Shown: positions 20,740 to 30,109 of the stretch, one piece after another
Layout of the letters: each line of letters opens with the position of its first letter
Position numbering within the stretch: the stretch's first letter is position 1
Assembly: GCF_018905915.1 (NCBI RefSeq)
Contig: NZ_CP064782.1
Coordinates: forward strand, 2,108,001-2,172,000
Direction: 5' to 3'
Origin: Azospira inquinata
GTDB lineage: Bacteria > Pseudomonadota > Gammaproteobacteria > Burkholderiales > Rhodocyclaceae
Length of the DNA: 64,000 nt
Notes under the pieces: generated by a model
The model's database searches: none
What the model saw: only the letters and a program-made list of their open reading frames with translations
What the model was told of the DNA's origin: nothing
Program-made: the position numbers and the translations under genes

Positions 20740-22890
20740 CTACCCTCCTTCCCGCACCAGGGGCGCGGCCAGGGCCTGGTTTTCCCGTTCCGTGGCGTGT
20801 TGCACCAGGGACGGCACGTCCAGGATCAGGGCCACCTCGCCGGTGCCCAGGATGGTGGAGCCGGAGATGCCCCGGAGATGGCGGAACATCTGGCCCAAGG
20901 GTTTGATTACGGTCTGGAATTCTCCGAGCAGGCGATCCACCACCAGCCCGGCCCGGCGGCCGCCGCTCTGCACCACCACCACGTTTTCCCGGGTGCTGGT
21001 TTCCCCTTCCACCTGCAGGAGCTGGCGCAGGCGCAGGTAGGGCAGGGCTTCACCCCGCAGGGCCAGGTAGTGGCTGTTGCTTTCACCGTCCAGTAGCTTC
21101 TGATCCGTGGGCAGCTCCAGACATTCATGGACCATGTCCAGGGGCACCACGAAGGCGCTGTCCCCGACCTGGATGAGGAAGCCGTCGATAATGGCCAGGG
21201 TGAGGGGCAGGCGGATGCGGATGGTGGTGCCCAGCCCTTCCTTGCTTTCGATTTCCGTGCTGCCCCGCAGGGTGGCGATGTTGCGGCGGACCACGTCCAT
21301 GCCCACGCCCCGACCGGACAGGTTGGTGACCTGGGCGGCGGTGGAAAAGCCCGGTTCAAAAATGAGGTTGAAGACTTCCCGGTCGCTGAGGGTCTGGCCC
21401 TGGGCTACCAGGCCTTTTTCCAGGGCCTTGGCAAAAATCTTGTCCCGGTTCAGACCGCCCCCGTCGTCCCCCACCTCGATAACGATGCTGCCGGACTCGT
21501 GGTAGGCGTTGAGGCTCACCCGGCCCCGGGGGGATTTGCCCCGGGCCAGGCGCTCTTCCGTGGATTCGATGCCGTGGTCCATGGAATTGCGCACCAGGTG
21601 GGTGAGGGGATCGCTGATCTTTTCCACCACGGTTTTGTCCAGCTCGGTTTCCGCCCCGGTGATGACCAGTTCGATGTCCTTGCCCAGTTCCTGGGACACA
21701 TCCCGCACCACCCGGTGGAAGCGGCTGAAGGTTTCGCCGATTTCCACCATGCGCAGGGACAGGGCCCGGTCCCGGATCTGTTCCACCTGACGGCTCATGA
21801 GGGCCATGGCTTCCATGAGGGGGGCGTTGCCGCTGCGCTGGGCCAGGAGCCCGGCGGAGGCACCGGCGATCACCAGTTCCCCCACCTGATCGATGAGGTC
21901 TTCCAGCTTTTCCGCATCCACCCGCACAAAGCGCACCCCGGTGCCCCGGCCTTCCTTGGCCTTGGGCTTGTCTCCCGGATGGGCGGAACCGGCGGCGTCC
22001 GGCGTGGCCGGGGCCTGGGGCGCCTGGACCGCGGGAGCCAGCTCTTCCGGGCTGGCGCTGCCCAGTTCCACCAGCAGGGCCACCATCCGTTCCCGGCCTT
22101 CCGGCAGGGCAGCGGCCAGGGCCCGGTAATCGGCGGCGGCGGCGTGGGGCGGCAGGACGGTGATGAGGCAGTCGTCCCGGACGAAGTCAAAGGCCCCGTC
22201 GATGGTTTCCCGATCCGCGTCGCTTTCCAGGTCCAGCTCAAAGCCCAGGTAGCAGGCTTCCGGGTCCATTTCCGCCGCTTCCGGCAGCTTGTCCCAGAGG
22301 GGGGCGATGGCCCGGAGGCGACCCAGGGTGCCCAGGTAGCGCAGGAAAGAGGCCGGGTCCATGCCGCACTTGAGTACGTCCTGGCCGAAGCGCAGGGAGA
22401 TGTGCCAGGCGCTGTTGGCGACCCCGTCCGGCGCCTGGGGAGCGACAGCCCCCGGGGCGCTGTGGTGTTCCTGGGGGGCGGCGGCTTCTTCGTGGGGACC
22501 GCCGATATAGGCTTGCAGCCGGGCGAGCAGGTCACCGGCGCTGGGCCGCACCTGGTCGTCCGCCGCTTCTGCTTCCCCGGTCACCCGATTGAGCAGGGAA
22601 CCCAGGTGGTCGCCGCTTTGCAGGAGCAGGGCGATGAGGGTGGCGTCGATGGCCAGGGCGCCGTTACGCACCTTGTCCAGCACGGTTTCGGCCACGTGGG
22701 CGAAGGCCACCAGGTCGTCCAGGCTGAACAGCCCGGCGGAGCCTTTGATGGTGTGCATGGCCCGGAAGGTCGCGGCAATGGCTTCCGCGTCCGTGGGGTC
22801 CTGTTCCAGGGCCAGCAGGGCGTCTTCCATGCCTTGCAGCAGGTCCCGGGCTTCGGCCACAAAGGTGGAGAGGGCTTCATCCAGGTTCAT
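20740..22890 (-). CDS. cheA: chemotaxis histidine kinase CheA
   Basis: CheA-type kinase of 716 residues. The P1 Hpt domain has phospho-acceptor His46 in RAMHTIKGSAGLF. A linker and a poorly conserved middle domain (about 150-290) stand in the P2 position. P3 dimerisation starts at VRVDAEKLEDLIDQVGELV. P4 has the N-box HLVRNSMDHGIE, the G1 box VGDDGGGL and GRGVGMDVV. P5, the CheW-like domain, starts near SAFVVPLDM. All catalytic motifs are intact. It overlaps the STAS gene by 4 bases and precedes the MCP and CheW genes. The STAS partner and lack of cheR/cheB suggest a non-standard pathway rather than the main flagellar system. Confidence 0.95.
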   Translation of the reverse strand: MNLDEALSTFVAEARDLLQGMEDALLALEQDPTDAEAIAATFRAMHTIKGSAGLFSLDDLVAFAHVAETVLDKVRNGALAIDATLIALLLQSGDHLGSLLNRVTGEAEAADDQVRPSAGDLLARLQAYIGGPHEEAAAPQEHHSAPGAVAPQAPDGVANSAWHISLRFGQDVLKCGMDPASFLRYLGTLGRLRAIAPLWDKLPEAAEMDPEACYLGFELDLESDADRETIDGAFDFVRDDCLITVLPPHAAAADYRALAAALPEGRERMVALLVELGSASPEELAPAVQAPQAPATPDAAGSAHPGDKPKAKEGRGTGVRFVRVDAEKLEDLIDQVGELVIAGASAGLLAQRSGNAPLMEAMALMSRQVEQIRDRALSLRMVEIGETFSRFHRVVRDVSQELGKDIELVITGAETELDKTVVEKISDPLTHLVRNSMDHGIESTEERLARGKSPRGRVSLNAYHESGSIVIEVGDDGGGLNRDKIFAKALEKGLVAQGQTLSDREVFNLIFEPGFSTAAQVTNLSGRGVGMDVVRRNIATLRGSTEIESKEGLGTTIRIRLPLTLAIIDGFLIQVGDSAFVVPLDMVHECLELPTDQKLLDGESNSHYLALRGEALPYLRLRQLLQVEGETSTRENVVVVQSGGRRAGLVVDRLLGEFQTVIKPLGQMFRHLRGISGSTILGTGEVALILDVPSLVQHATERENQALAAPLVREGG

Positions 22891-23201
22891 GACAGGCTCC
22901 CTTCTTCTTCAATCAGGGGAAAGTATTCAAAGAGGCCGAAGAGCTTGAGTAGGCCCTGGACGGATTCGCTGGGGGCGGCCAGGCGCAGGCGGCGGGTGGC
23001 TTTTTCCGCTTCCCGGCGCAGCAGGAGCAGGAGCTGGACCCCCACGCTGTCGAAGTCGCTGACTTCGGCCAGATCCAGAACCACGTCCGGCGCGGCACAG
23101 TGGGCGAGGAGCTCGTCCTTTTGCCCGGCGGCGTAGATGGTGAATTCCCCCCGGAGGGCGACCCGGGTGACTTCCCCGGCTTGGCTGACAAGAATGTCCA
23201 T
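22887..23201 (-). CDS. STAS-domain protein
   Basis: Small cytoplasmic protein of 104 residues made of one STAS domain of the anti-sigma-factor-antagonist fold (VVLDLAEVSDFDSVGVQLLLLL). The switch position where these proteins are phosphorylated on Ser/Thr corresponds to DFDSVG, with Ser present. Small STAS proteins next to cheA occur in some chemosensory clusters, where they may act as interaction switches. The stop overlaps the cheA start (ATGA), so levels are likely coupled to CheA. No partner kinase of the SpoIIAB type is encoded nearby. Confidence 0.85.
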   Translation of the reverse strand: MDILVSQAGEVTRVALRGEFTIYAAGQKDELLAHCAAPDVVLDLAEVSDFDSVGVQLLLLLRREAEKATRRLRLAAPSESVQGLLKLFGLFEYFPLIEEEGSLS

Positions 23202-23218
23202 GACGGTTCTCCGGGGGT

Positions 23219-23587
23219 TTAGGGCAGGACCAGCTTGGCCACGGCGGCCAGCATCTGGGCGGGTTGGAAGGGTTTCACCACCCAGGCTTTGGCACCGGCG
23301 GCCTGGCCCTTCTGCTTCATGGCGTCCCCCGCTTCGGTGGTGAGCATGATCACCGGGGTGAAGCGAAGTTCGGCCCGCTTCTTCATTTCCGTGACGAAGG
23401 TGATGCCGTCCATCACGGGCATATTCACGTCGCTGATCACCAGGTGCACCTTGAGACCGTCCAGCTTGCCCAGGGCGTCCTTACCGTCACAGGCTTCCAC
23501 CGTGTCGTAGCCGGCGCCTTTCAGGGCAATGCTGACAACCTGCCGCAGGGAAGCGGAGTCATCCACAATCAAGATCGTTTTTGCCAT
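23219..23587 (-). CDS. CheY-like single-domain response regulator
   Basis: Stand-alone receiver protein of 122 residues. It has acidic residues D9/D10, phospho-acceptor Asp53 (ISDVNMPVMD), a Thr in MLTTEAG and Lys in WVVKPF, so phosphorylation chemistry is intact. It carries no output domain, so it would act by protein binding, as CheY does at the flagellar motor. TAGGAGG lies upstream of the ATG. Position between the MCP-like gene and the STAS/cheA genes makes CheA the expected phosphodonor. Confidence 0.93.
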   Translation of the reverse strand: MAKTILIVDDSASLRQVVSIALKGAGYDTVEACDGKDALGKLDGLKVHLVISDVNMPVMDGITFVTEMKKRAELRFTPVIMLTTEAGDAMKQKGQAAGAKAWVVKPFQPAQMLAAVAKLVLP

Positions 23588-23599
23588 GACGGCGTCCTC

Positions 23600-24766
23600 C
23601 TAAAAGAAAGTGATTTCCGAGGCCTGGGGGCCCGCGGTGGCCTTGCCCTCATGGACGGCCAGTTGTTCTTCCGTGGTGTAAGTCCGGGCCAGAGCTTCCA
23701 GCCAGGCCTGGGGGTCCAGGGTGGCGGGGCCCCCCGGTTCGGTCATGGCCTGTTCCAGCTTTTCCATGTCCGCTTCCACATGACCCAGCATCTGATTCAC
23801 CCGGTCCTGGAACTGGAGGGCCATGAGAGCCTCCCCCACCTCGTTCTGGATGCCGCTGCTTTCCTGGCCCAGCTGTTCCGTGGTGTCTGCCAGCTGGGTG
23901 GTGGTTTCCTCAAAGCGGCTCAGGATGTCGCTCACGGTGGTGCGAGAGCTTTCCAGGGTGGCCACGTCGGTCTGGGCCGTGGCGTCCGCCGCCTGGTTGG
24001 CTTCTTCAATGGCCTGATTGACGGCGGCGATTTTGTCGGCGATGCGTTTCCCCGTACTGGCGGAGGCGGAGGACAGCTCCCGCACCGCATCAGCCACCAC
24101 GGCAAAGCCCCGCCCCGCTTCCCCAGCCCGGGCCGCCTCGATGGCGGCGTTTAAGGCCAGGAGATTGGTTTGGCCCGCAATGGCCCCCACTTCCTCGGCC
24201 ATCTTGCGCAGCTCTCCGGTGAAGCCCGCCAGACGGGAGATTTCTTCCAGCATGTGGCGCTTGTGGTCCATGGAGCTTTGCAGGGAGGCCAGGAGCCCAT
24301 CCAGCTCGGCCCGGCTGTGGTGCAGCAGGGCGCCCATGCTCTGGTCGCCCCCCGTGGCCTGGCAGGCCATTTCCACGGAGGCGCCCAGGCGGCTGACGAT
24401 GCCGGAGAAGCGCTGGGTGGTGCCGGCAAAGCCGTTTTCCATCTGCTGGCGCACATTGACCAGATGCCGGGCCCAGATGGGCAGGATGATGCGGTGGATG
24501 CCCTGAACCTGGCTTTCCAGCTGGTGCTTTTCCGCCTCACAGCGTTGGGCCAGAGCGGCTTCCTGGGCATCCAGGGCGGCCCGTTGCCAGGCGGCGGCCT
24601 GCCGGCGCACCAGCCAGGCCCCGGCAGCGGCGCCGGACGCCAGCACCAGGGCCGGAATCAGGGCGTGCAGGGGGGCCAGCACCAGCAGGGCGCCCACCAG
24701 GCCCAGGGCCAGGGGCGTCAGCCAGATCGGCAGGGGAACCAGGGGTTCCCGGGTCGGCGTGGTCAT
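23600..24766 (-). CDS. MCP-like signalling protein without periplasmic sensor
   Basis: Chemoreceptor-like protein of 388 residues. Two adjacent hydrophobic segments (about 13-30 and 33-50) anchor it to the inner membrane with almost no periplasmic loop, so it lacks an extracellular ligand domain. After a coiled coil comes a signalling domain with [32 protein letters not shown]. The C-terminal part ([25 protein letters not shown]) is not a standard methylation bundle and resembles receptors that sense internal signals. It overlaps the upstream receiver gene by 4 bases. It likely reports a cytoplasmic or membrane state to CheA. Confidence 0.88.
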   Translation of the reverse strand: MTTPTREPLVPLPIWLTPLALGLVGALLVLAPLHALIPALVLASGAAAGAWLVRRQAAAWQRAALDAQEAALAQRCEAEKHQLESQVQGIHRIILPIWARHLVNVRQQMENGFAGTTQRFSGIVSRLGASVEMACQATGGDQSMGALLHHSRAELDGLLASLQSSMDHKRHMLEEISRLAGFTGELRKMAEEVGAIAGQTNLLALNAAIEAARAGEAGRGFAVVADAVRELSSASASTGKRIADKIAAVNQAIEEANQAADATAQTDVATLESSRTTVSDILSRFEETTTQLADTTEQLGQESSGIQNEVGEALMALQFQDRVNQMLGHVEADMEKLEQAMTEPGGPATLDPQAWLEALARTYTTEEQLAVHEGKATAGPQASEITFF

Positions 24767-25125
24767 TGCACCTCCTCCTTGGCAAGCCGGGACACCGTGT
24801 CGGTCAGGGTGTCCAGATTCACCGTCTTGTCGAAAAAGAAATCCGCCCCCAGATCCAGGCAGCGTTGCCGGAAGCCCGGATGGTTGGTGAACATGGCCAC
24901 CCGGGTGCGGGGGGATTCCGCCTTGATGGTTTTCAAAAAATTCATGCCGCTGCCATCGGGCAGTTCAATGTCCAGGATGACCAGGCCCGGGGGCTGGGTC
25001 CGGAACTGGCTCAGGGCCTGGTCCAGACGGCAGGCAATGCTGGCCTGGACGCCGGGCTGGGCCTCCAGGGCCAGCCGGAGCCGCTCGCTGACCAGCTTGG
25101 AGTCTTCGACGATGAGCACTTTCAT
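24763..25125 (-). CDS. single-domain response regulator, first gene of chemosensory operon
   Basis: Receiver-only protein of 120 residues starting [16 protein letters not shown], with Asp52 ([12 protein letters not shown]) as phospho-acceptor. The usual Thr/Ser is in AMFTNH and Lys in FFDKTVN. An upstream in-frame ATG at 25182 would add 19 residues without a domain; I prefer 25125 because GGAAAAG precedes it and receivers begin at this point. It overlaps the MCP-like gene (ATGA). Likely phosphorylated by CheA or by the PAS kinase at the operon's far end. Confidence 0.88.
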   Translation of the reverse strand: MKVLIVEDSKLVSERLRLALEAQPGVQASIACRLDQALSQFRTQPPGLVILDIELPDGSGMNFLKTIKAESPRTRVAMFTNHPGFRQRCLDLGADFFFDKTVNLDTLTDTVSRLAKEEVQ

Positions 25126-25209
25126 GATCTTTTCCGGTGGCTTCGGGATGGCGCCATTACACGGGAAAGCCGGGATTTGCACCGTCGGGGATTACGGAAA
25201 GTGAGCCTC

Positions 25210-25235
25210 GGATCAGGCTGATCCCCCTGTAGGGG
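25210..25235. promoter_or_regulatory. two abutting palindromes, candidate operator
   Basis: GGATCA-GGC-TGATCC (25210-25224) and CCCCT-GT-AGGGG (25224-25235) lie side by side about 85-110 bases before the receiver gene that opens the chemosensory operon. They may bind a regulator or form a leader hairpin. Confidence 0.35.
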
Positions 25236-25774
25236 ATTTCATACACAGGGAAAGCCCCGTCCTTGCTGGGTTTGGGCCTTTCGCGGGGTAGGAAAAAGGA
25301 GGGGCGCCGGGGCGCATGGGAGGCAAAAAAGAAGAAAAAAAGTGGAATCGGCGTGGCGGGATGGGGCTTGGGGGAGGCGGACTACCGGGATGGGGGGAAT
25401 CAGGGGGAATTCCAGCGGGGTAATGGGGGAAAACCGGGGGTATCCCCGGGATCAGCGCCGGTACGGCGGAAAGGGCGCGAGGGCCAGGAGGCGGGCTTGC
25501 CCGGATGGATTGGGTGAGTCCGGCAGGGGGGCTGGAGAGGATGCGGTGAGGGGAATGAGCAGCGGTGAGGGGAGCGCTGGCGTGGCGGCGATACAGAAAT
25601 AGGGGGGCGGTGTGTGGCGGAGAAGGCGGACTACGAAGCGTTGTTAGCTGGGCGCTCTAATCCGGGGGGCTCGTCGCCCCAGGTGGCTCAGGGGCGCAGC
25701 CCTGGGAAACCTATGACGCAGTGAATGACCTGGCGGTACAGGCCAGACGGTTCAGGCAAGGGGAGGGGGAGACA

Positions 25775-25882
25775 ATGGCGAAACGGGCAAAAGGCAGGGG
25801 AAGTAAGGCGGCTGCCGCTTCCCCTGGCCACTTCCAGACAACTCAGACGACCCAGACAAGGCCCAGTTTTTCTCGGCTTTAG
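25775..25882 (+). CDS. possible 35-residue small protein
   Basis: A short frame starts at an ATG preceded by a purine-rich ribosome-like site (AGGGGGAGACA) and ends at a TAG. The product is basic at the N-terminus (MAKRAKGRGSK) and Thr/Gln-rich afterwards. It follows the three-hairpin segment on the same strand. No family is recognised. Chance is a real possibility. Confidence 0.25.
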   Translation: MAKRAKGRGSKAAAASPGHFQTTQTTQTRPSFSRL

Positions 25883-25894
25883 CTAGCCCGACGC

Positions 25895-26527
25895 CTAGGC
25901 GCCCCCCAGCCCCTGTTCCAGGGCGTAGCGCAGCAGGTCCGCGTTGTTTTCCAGCCCCAGTTTCTGCATCAGCCGGGTTTTGTGGGTGGAGATGGTTTTG
26001 GAACTGACATGGAGCCGGTCCCCGATTTCCACCAGGGAGAGGCCCTTGGCCAGGAGTTGGAGCACCTCGTATTCCCGGTCCGAGAGCCGCTCCTGGGGCG
26101 CCCCTTCGTCGGCGGGGGCGCCGAACACCACCTTGTCCACCAGGGCCGGGTCGATGAACCGGCCCCCCCCCAGGATTTTGCGGATGGCTGCCAGGAGAAT
26201 GTCCGGATCGCTGTCCTTGGCCACGTAGCCGGCAGCGCCCGCCTTGAGGGCCCGGGCCACCAGCTGGGTTTCGTTGTGCATGCTGAGGACCAGGATGGGC
26301 AGACCGGGCTTTTCCGCCTTGACCCGGCGGATCAGGTCCAGACCGCTGATGCCGGGCATGGACATGTCCATGACCAGCAGTTCAAAAACGGCGTGGCGCA
26401 GCTGTTCCAATACCTCCCCGCCCTGGGCGGCCTCGGCGGCCACCATCAGGCCTTCTTCCCCGGCCAGCAGTTGTTTCAGACCGCGCCGCACCACCCCGTG
26501 GTCATCGGCAATGAGCAGACGGTTCAT
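25895..26527 (-). CDS. NarL/LuxR-family response regulator
   Basis: Transcription factor of 210 residues. The receiver domain has D8/D9, phospho-acceptor Asp54 (LLVMDMSMPGISG) and Lys in VAKDSD. A linker leads to a LuxR-type helix-turn-helix (LSDREYEVLQLLAKGLSLVEIGDRLHVSSKTISTHKTRLMQKLG, two segments). The start codon overlaps the stop of the upstream hybrid kinase (ATGA), so this kinase is its partner. The recognition helix (SSKTISTHKTRL) matches the UvrY/GacA-like group rather than NarL. Target genes unknown. Confidence 0.92.
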   Translation of the reverse strand: MNRLLIADDHGVVRRGLKQLLAGEEGLMVAAEAAQGGEVLEQLRHAVFELLVMDMSMPGISGLDLIRRVKAEKPGLPILVLSMHNETQLVARALKAGAAGYVAKDSDPDILLAAIRKILGGGRFIDPALVDKVVFGAPADEGAPQERLSDREYEVLQLLAKGLSLVEIGDRLHVSSKTISTHKTRLMQKLGLENNADLLRYALEQGLGGA

Positions 26528-28083
26528 GGCTCCAGCCCTTCTGCCAGGGGCAGGGCGAAACTGAGCCGGGTGCCCTGGCCCGGGGCGCTGTCCAGGTGTA
26601 CTTCTCCCTGGAAGGCCTGGGCCCGTTCCCGGATGCCCAGCAGGCCGAAGGATTGGGGCCCCACCGTGGCCGGGTCAAAGCCCCGGCCATCGTCTTCCAG
26701 GTAGAGGGCCACCTGGGCCGGGGTGTGTTCCAGGCGAATGGAGACCCGGCTGGCCCGGGCGTGCCGGGCCACGTTGGTGAGAAATTCCTGGACCACCCGG
26801 AAGAGGGCGGTGGCCCGGGAATCGTCCAGCTCGAATTCTTCCCCCCCGTCCAGCTGGCAGCGCACGCCGTGGCGCTGCTGGAAGTCGTCCACCAGCCATT
26901 CCAGGGCCGGGCGGATGCCCAGGTTGAGCATCACCGGGCGCAGCTGGGAGGCCACCTGGCGCATCACCCGCACCGCCTCTTCCACCAGTTCCTGCATGGC
27001 GTCCAGCCGTTCTCCCAGGCCCGGGGTGCGGGCGGCCAGATCCCGGCGCAGCAGGGAAATGTCCATTTTCAGGGCGGTGAGCACGGCCCCCTGTTCGTCG
27101 TGGATTTCCCGGGCGATGCGTTTGCGCTCCGCCTCCATGGCCGCTTCCCCGTGGGCCACCAGTTCCCGCAGGTGCTGGCGGGATTCCATTAATTCCTGTT
27201 CCATGGCCTTGCGCTGGCTTAAGTCCAGGGCAAAGGACACCCCCAGTTCCCGGTTGCCGGGCAGGAGGGCACTGCCGATCAGGACCGGTATGCGGCTGCC
27301 GTCCCGGCGCAGGGCGTAGCGTTCATAGGGGGGGCAGCGGCCCCCGGCCTGGAGGGCGGCCAGGGCGGCTTCCGTAGCCTCCAGGGCTTCGGGAGGGGTG
27401 AAGTCCTGGCGCCGCAGACGGCCCTGGTCCAGGTCCTCCCGGGTCGCGCCCACTAGGTCGAGAAAGGCGTCATTGGCGTCCAGCAGGGTGCCGTCCATGC
27501 GCCAGAACATGATGCCCAGAATGTTGGAATCCACCAGGCAGTGGATCAGGGCTTCCCGCTCTTCCAGGGCCTGCCGGGCCTGGACCAGGGAGCGCTGTTC
27601 GTCTTGCAGGCGCAGGCGGGTGGCGGCCAGCTCCCGGGCCCGTTCCTCCGCCCGCCGTTCCAGGGAGCGGCGCAGATCGTAGAGGGCCAGGTGGGTGCTC
27701 ACCCGGGCCTGGACCTCTTCGGCCTGGATGGGCTTGCTCAGGTAGTCCACTCCTCCCAGTTCAAAAGCCTTGATGCGTTCTTCCAGGCCGCTGGCGGCGC
27801 TGATGAACATGACCGGGATGAGGGCCGTGTCCGGATCGGCCTTGAGCCGGGAGCAGAGTTCGAAACCATCCATGTCCGGCATCTGGATGTCCAGCAGAAT
27901 CAGGTCCGGGGTTTCCTCCGCCATGCGGGCGAAGGCCTCCTCCGCATTGGCGGCGGTCTGGACCCGAAAGCCCCGGCGGCGCAGCAGCTGGTGCAGCAGG
28001 TGGCGATCCAGGGGGGAGTCATCCACCAGCAGAATGGGGCCTTGGGGGATATCCGAAGGCGGGGCGGCGAGGGGCTCGGACAC
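26524..28083 (-). CDS. REC-PAS-HisKA_3 sensor histidine kinase
   Basis: Soluble hybrid kinase of 519 residues. It begins with a receiver domain (D21/D22, phospho-acceptor Asp65 in LILLDIQMPDMDG), then a coiled coil, one PAS domain (LVDSNILGIMFWRMDGTLLDANDAFL) and a NarX-type dimerisation domain with RKRIAREIHDEQGAVLTALKMD. The ATPase domain carries FLTNVARHA and DDGRGFD. I place the start at the GTG at 28083 because AGGAA is 7 bases upstream; the frame stays open further back but there encodes nothing receiver-like. An input receiver implies control by another kinase. Coupled to the LuxR-type regulator gene. Confidence 0.9.
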   Translation of the reverse strand: MSEPLAAPPSDIPQGPILLVDDSPLDRHLLHQLLRRRGFRVQTAANAEEAFARMAEETPDLILLDIQMPDMDGFELCSRLKADPDTALIPVMFISAASGLEERIKAFELGGVDYLSKPIQAEEVQARVSTHLALYDLRRSLERRAEERARELAATRLRLQDEQRSLVQARQALEEREALIHCLVDSNILGIMFWRMDGTLLDANDAFLDLVGATREDLDQGRLRRQDFTPPEALEATEAALAALQAGGRCPPYERYALRRDGSRIPVLIGSALLPGNRELGVSFALDLSQRKAMEQELMESRQHLRELVAHGEAAMEAERKRIAREIHDEQGAVLTALKMDISLLRRDLAARTPGLGERLDAMQELVEEAVRVMRQVASQLRPVMLNLGIRPALEWLVDDFQQRHGVRCQLDGGEEFELDDSRATALFRVVQEFLTNVARHARASRVSIRLEHTPAQVALYLEDDGRGFDPATVGPQSFGLLGIRERAQAFQGEVHLDSAPGQGTRLSFALPLAEGLEP

Positions 28084-28354
28084 GGAAATTCCTTTCGGGA
28101 AGCGCGGGGGCGTCAAGGGACGTGTTGCCGGAGGGCCTATTTTGACGTCATTCCCGGCCCCGTAACAAGAGGCGGCCCTCTGGCGCCGTCCCCACTCCTT
28201 TGTGGTGCGCTGCGTCAATCAGGAAAACCCTGATAGCGGCAGGGGCAAAGCCGGGGCGACAATCCACCGTCCCCCAAGCCTTTCCTGGGGTTGCAGGTCG
28301 GCCCGCCTCCGGTGCCGCCCCTTTTCCGTCTTATTTCTCTTCATGGAGCGAGTC

Positions 28355-29992
28355 ATGCAGCAATCCCCCCGACAGGCGGCCGCCGCCCTGCGTACCCCGG
28401 ACAAAGGCAAAGTGGTTTCGGCCGGTGAGGCCGTCAAACTGATCCGGGAAGGGGATACGGTGGCCGTGGGCGGTTTTGTCGGTATCGGGGTGGTGGAAAC
28501 CCTGATGAAGGCGGTGGAACGGAATTTCATGAATGTGGAAGGGGACGGGGAAGGCTCCGGCCCGGCCAATCTGACCCTGGTGTTTGCCGCCGGGCAGGGG
28601 GATGGGAAGGACAAGGGCTTGAACCATCTGGCCCACGAAGGTCTGGTGAAGGCGGCGGTGGGCGGCCACTGGGGCCTGGTGCCCAAGTTGCAGAAGCTGG
28701 CGGTGGAAAACCGCATCGAAGCCTGGAACCTGCCCCAGGGCGTGGTTTCCCATCTGCTCCGGGACATTGCGGCGGGCAAGCCGGGCACCCTGACCCGGGT
28801 TGGCCTGGGTACCTTTGTGGACCCCCGCTTCGGCGGCGGCAAGCTTAACCCCATGACCACCCGGGACCGGGTGCGGGTCTTGGAAATCGACGGGGAGGAA
28901 TACCTGTTCTACCAGGCCTTCCCCATCCAGGTGGCCCTGATCCGGGGCACCACCGCCGATCCGGACGGCAATATCACCCTGGAGCGGGAAGCCCTGACCC
29001 TGGAAACCCAGGCCATGGCCATGGCCGCCCACAATTCGGGGGGCATCGTCATTGCCCAGGTGGAGCGCATTGCGGACCGGGGGTCCCTCAATTCCCACCA
29101 GGTGAAGGTGCCGGGCATTCTGGTGGATTGCGTGGTGCTGGCGGAAAGCGCGGAAGACCACATGCAGACCCTGGTGGAGGACTATAACCCCTCCTATTCC
29201 GGGGAAATCCGGGTGCCCATGGCCAATATTCCTCCCATGCCCCTGGATATCCGCAAAATCATCGCCCGCCGGGCGGCCTTTGAGCTCCAGCCCAATATTG
29301 TGGTCAATCTGGGCATCGGCGTCCCGGAAGGGGTGGGAGCCGTGGCGGCGGAAGAGCAGATGCTGGACCTTATGACCCTCACCACGGAGCCCGGGGCCAT
29401 CGGCGGTATGCCCGTGTCCGGCCTCAATTTCGGCACCTCGGTGAATGCGGCGGCGATCATGGATCAGCCTGCCCAGTTTGATTTCTACGACGGGGGCGGC
29501 ATCGACATGGCCTTCCTGGGCTTGGCCCAGGCCGATGCCCAGGGCAATCTCAACGTTTCCCGCTTCGGCTCCCGCCTGGCCGGGGCCGGCGGCTTCATCA
29601 ATATCAGCCAGAACACCCGGAAAATCGTTTTCGTCGGCACCTTCTCCACCGGCAGTCTGGCCGTGGAAGTGGCCCATAACGGCCTGCATATCCTGCGGGA
29701 AGGCACGGTGCGCAAGTTCGTCCAGGAAGTGGAACACCGCACCTTCAGCGGCACGGTGGCCCGGCGCAACGGTCAGGAGGTGCTCTACATCACGGAACGC
29801 TGCGTCTTCCGCCTGAGTCCGGACCAGGAAGGCCTGGAACTGATGGAAATCGCCCCCGGGGTGGATCTGGAGCGGGACATTCTCGCCCATATGGATTTCA
29901 CCCCCCTCATGCCCCAGGCGCCCAAGCTCATGGACGCCCGGATTTTCCGGGACGCCCCCATGGGCCTGCGCCCGGTGATCGAGGGCCGCTAA
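28355..29992 (+). CDS. acyl-CoA:acetate/3-ketoacid CoA-transferase (YdiF / propionate CoA-transferase type)
   Basis: Family I CoA-transferase of 545 residues with the alpha and beta halves fused. The first half carries [18 protein letters not shown] and the second [17 protein letters not shown]. The likely catalytic glutamate is Glu345 in TTEPGAIGG, which forms the glutamyl-CoA intermediate in this family. It moves CoA between short-chain acids such as acetate, propionate or acetoacetate. The start at 28355 has GGAG upstream; an earlier ATG at 28343 is possible, and further upstream the frame shows no conserved sequence. It stands alone on the + strand, ended by a strong terminator, with no beta-oxidation genes beside it. 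Confidence 0.9.
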   Translation: MQQSPRQAAAALRTPDKGKVVSAGEAVKLIREGDTVAVGGFVGIGVVETLMKAVERNFMNVEGDGEGSGPANLTLVFAAGQGDGKDKGLNHLAHEGLVKAAVGGHWGLVPKLQKLAVENRIEAWNLPQGVVSHLLRDIAAGKPGTLTRVGLGTFVDPRFGGGKLNPMTTRDRVRVLEIDGEEYLFYQAFPIQVALIRGTTADPDGNITLEREALTLETQAMAMAAHNSGGIVIAQVERIADRGSLNSHQVKVPGILVDCVVLAESAEDHMQTLVEDYNPSYSGEIRVPMANIPPMPLDIRKIIARRAAFELQPNIVVNLGIGVPEGVGAVAAEEQMLDLMTLTTEPGAIGGMPVSGLNFGTSVNAAAIMDQPAQFDFYDGGGIDMAFLGLAQADAQGNLNVSRFGSRLAGAGGFINISQNTRKIVFVGTFSTGSLAVEVAHNGLHILREGTVRKFVQEVEHRTFSGTVARRNGQEVLYITERCVFRLSPDQEGLELMEIAPGVDLERDILAHMDFTPLMPQAPKLMDARIFRDAPMGLRPVIEGR

Positions 29993-30072
29993 AGCGGGGC
30001 CCCCCAATCCAGGGCCGGGGCTTCAAACCCGGTCCGACCCTTTTCCTCCTCTTCCTCCTTTGTGAGGAATTC

Positions 30073-30099
30073 GGCCAGGCTTGCCTGGCCGCTTTTTTT
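30073..30099 (+). terminator. rho-independent terminator after CoA-transferase
   Basis: GGCCAGGC-TT-GCCTGGCC hairpin followed by GC and seven Ts. It ends the CoA-transferase transcript just before the convergent qmcA-like gene. Confidence 0.9.
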
Positions 30100-30109
30100 G
30101 CTTCAGCCC

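Larger units (their letters stand above)
25126..25894. other. non-coding region upstream of the chemosensory operon
   Basis: About 770 bases between the receiver gene and the next - strand regulator gene. It holds two adjacent inverted repeats (25210-25235) and, further on, three consecutive hairpins (25664-25746) followed by a small reading frame at 25775-25882; both are reported separately. The middle part is purine-rich, low-complexity DNA without convincing genes. Confidence 0.5.

Noticed and set aside
25664-25760. GEMM-I cyclic-di-GMP riboswitch
   Set aside because: The CGCA and AAACC-like blocks are there, but the P2 helix between AAACC and GACGCA is missing and no + strand c-di-GMP-related gene follows.
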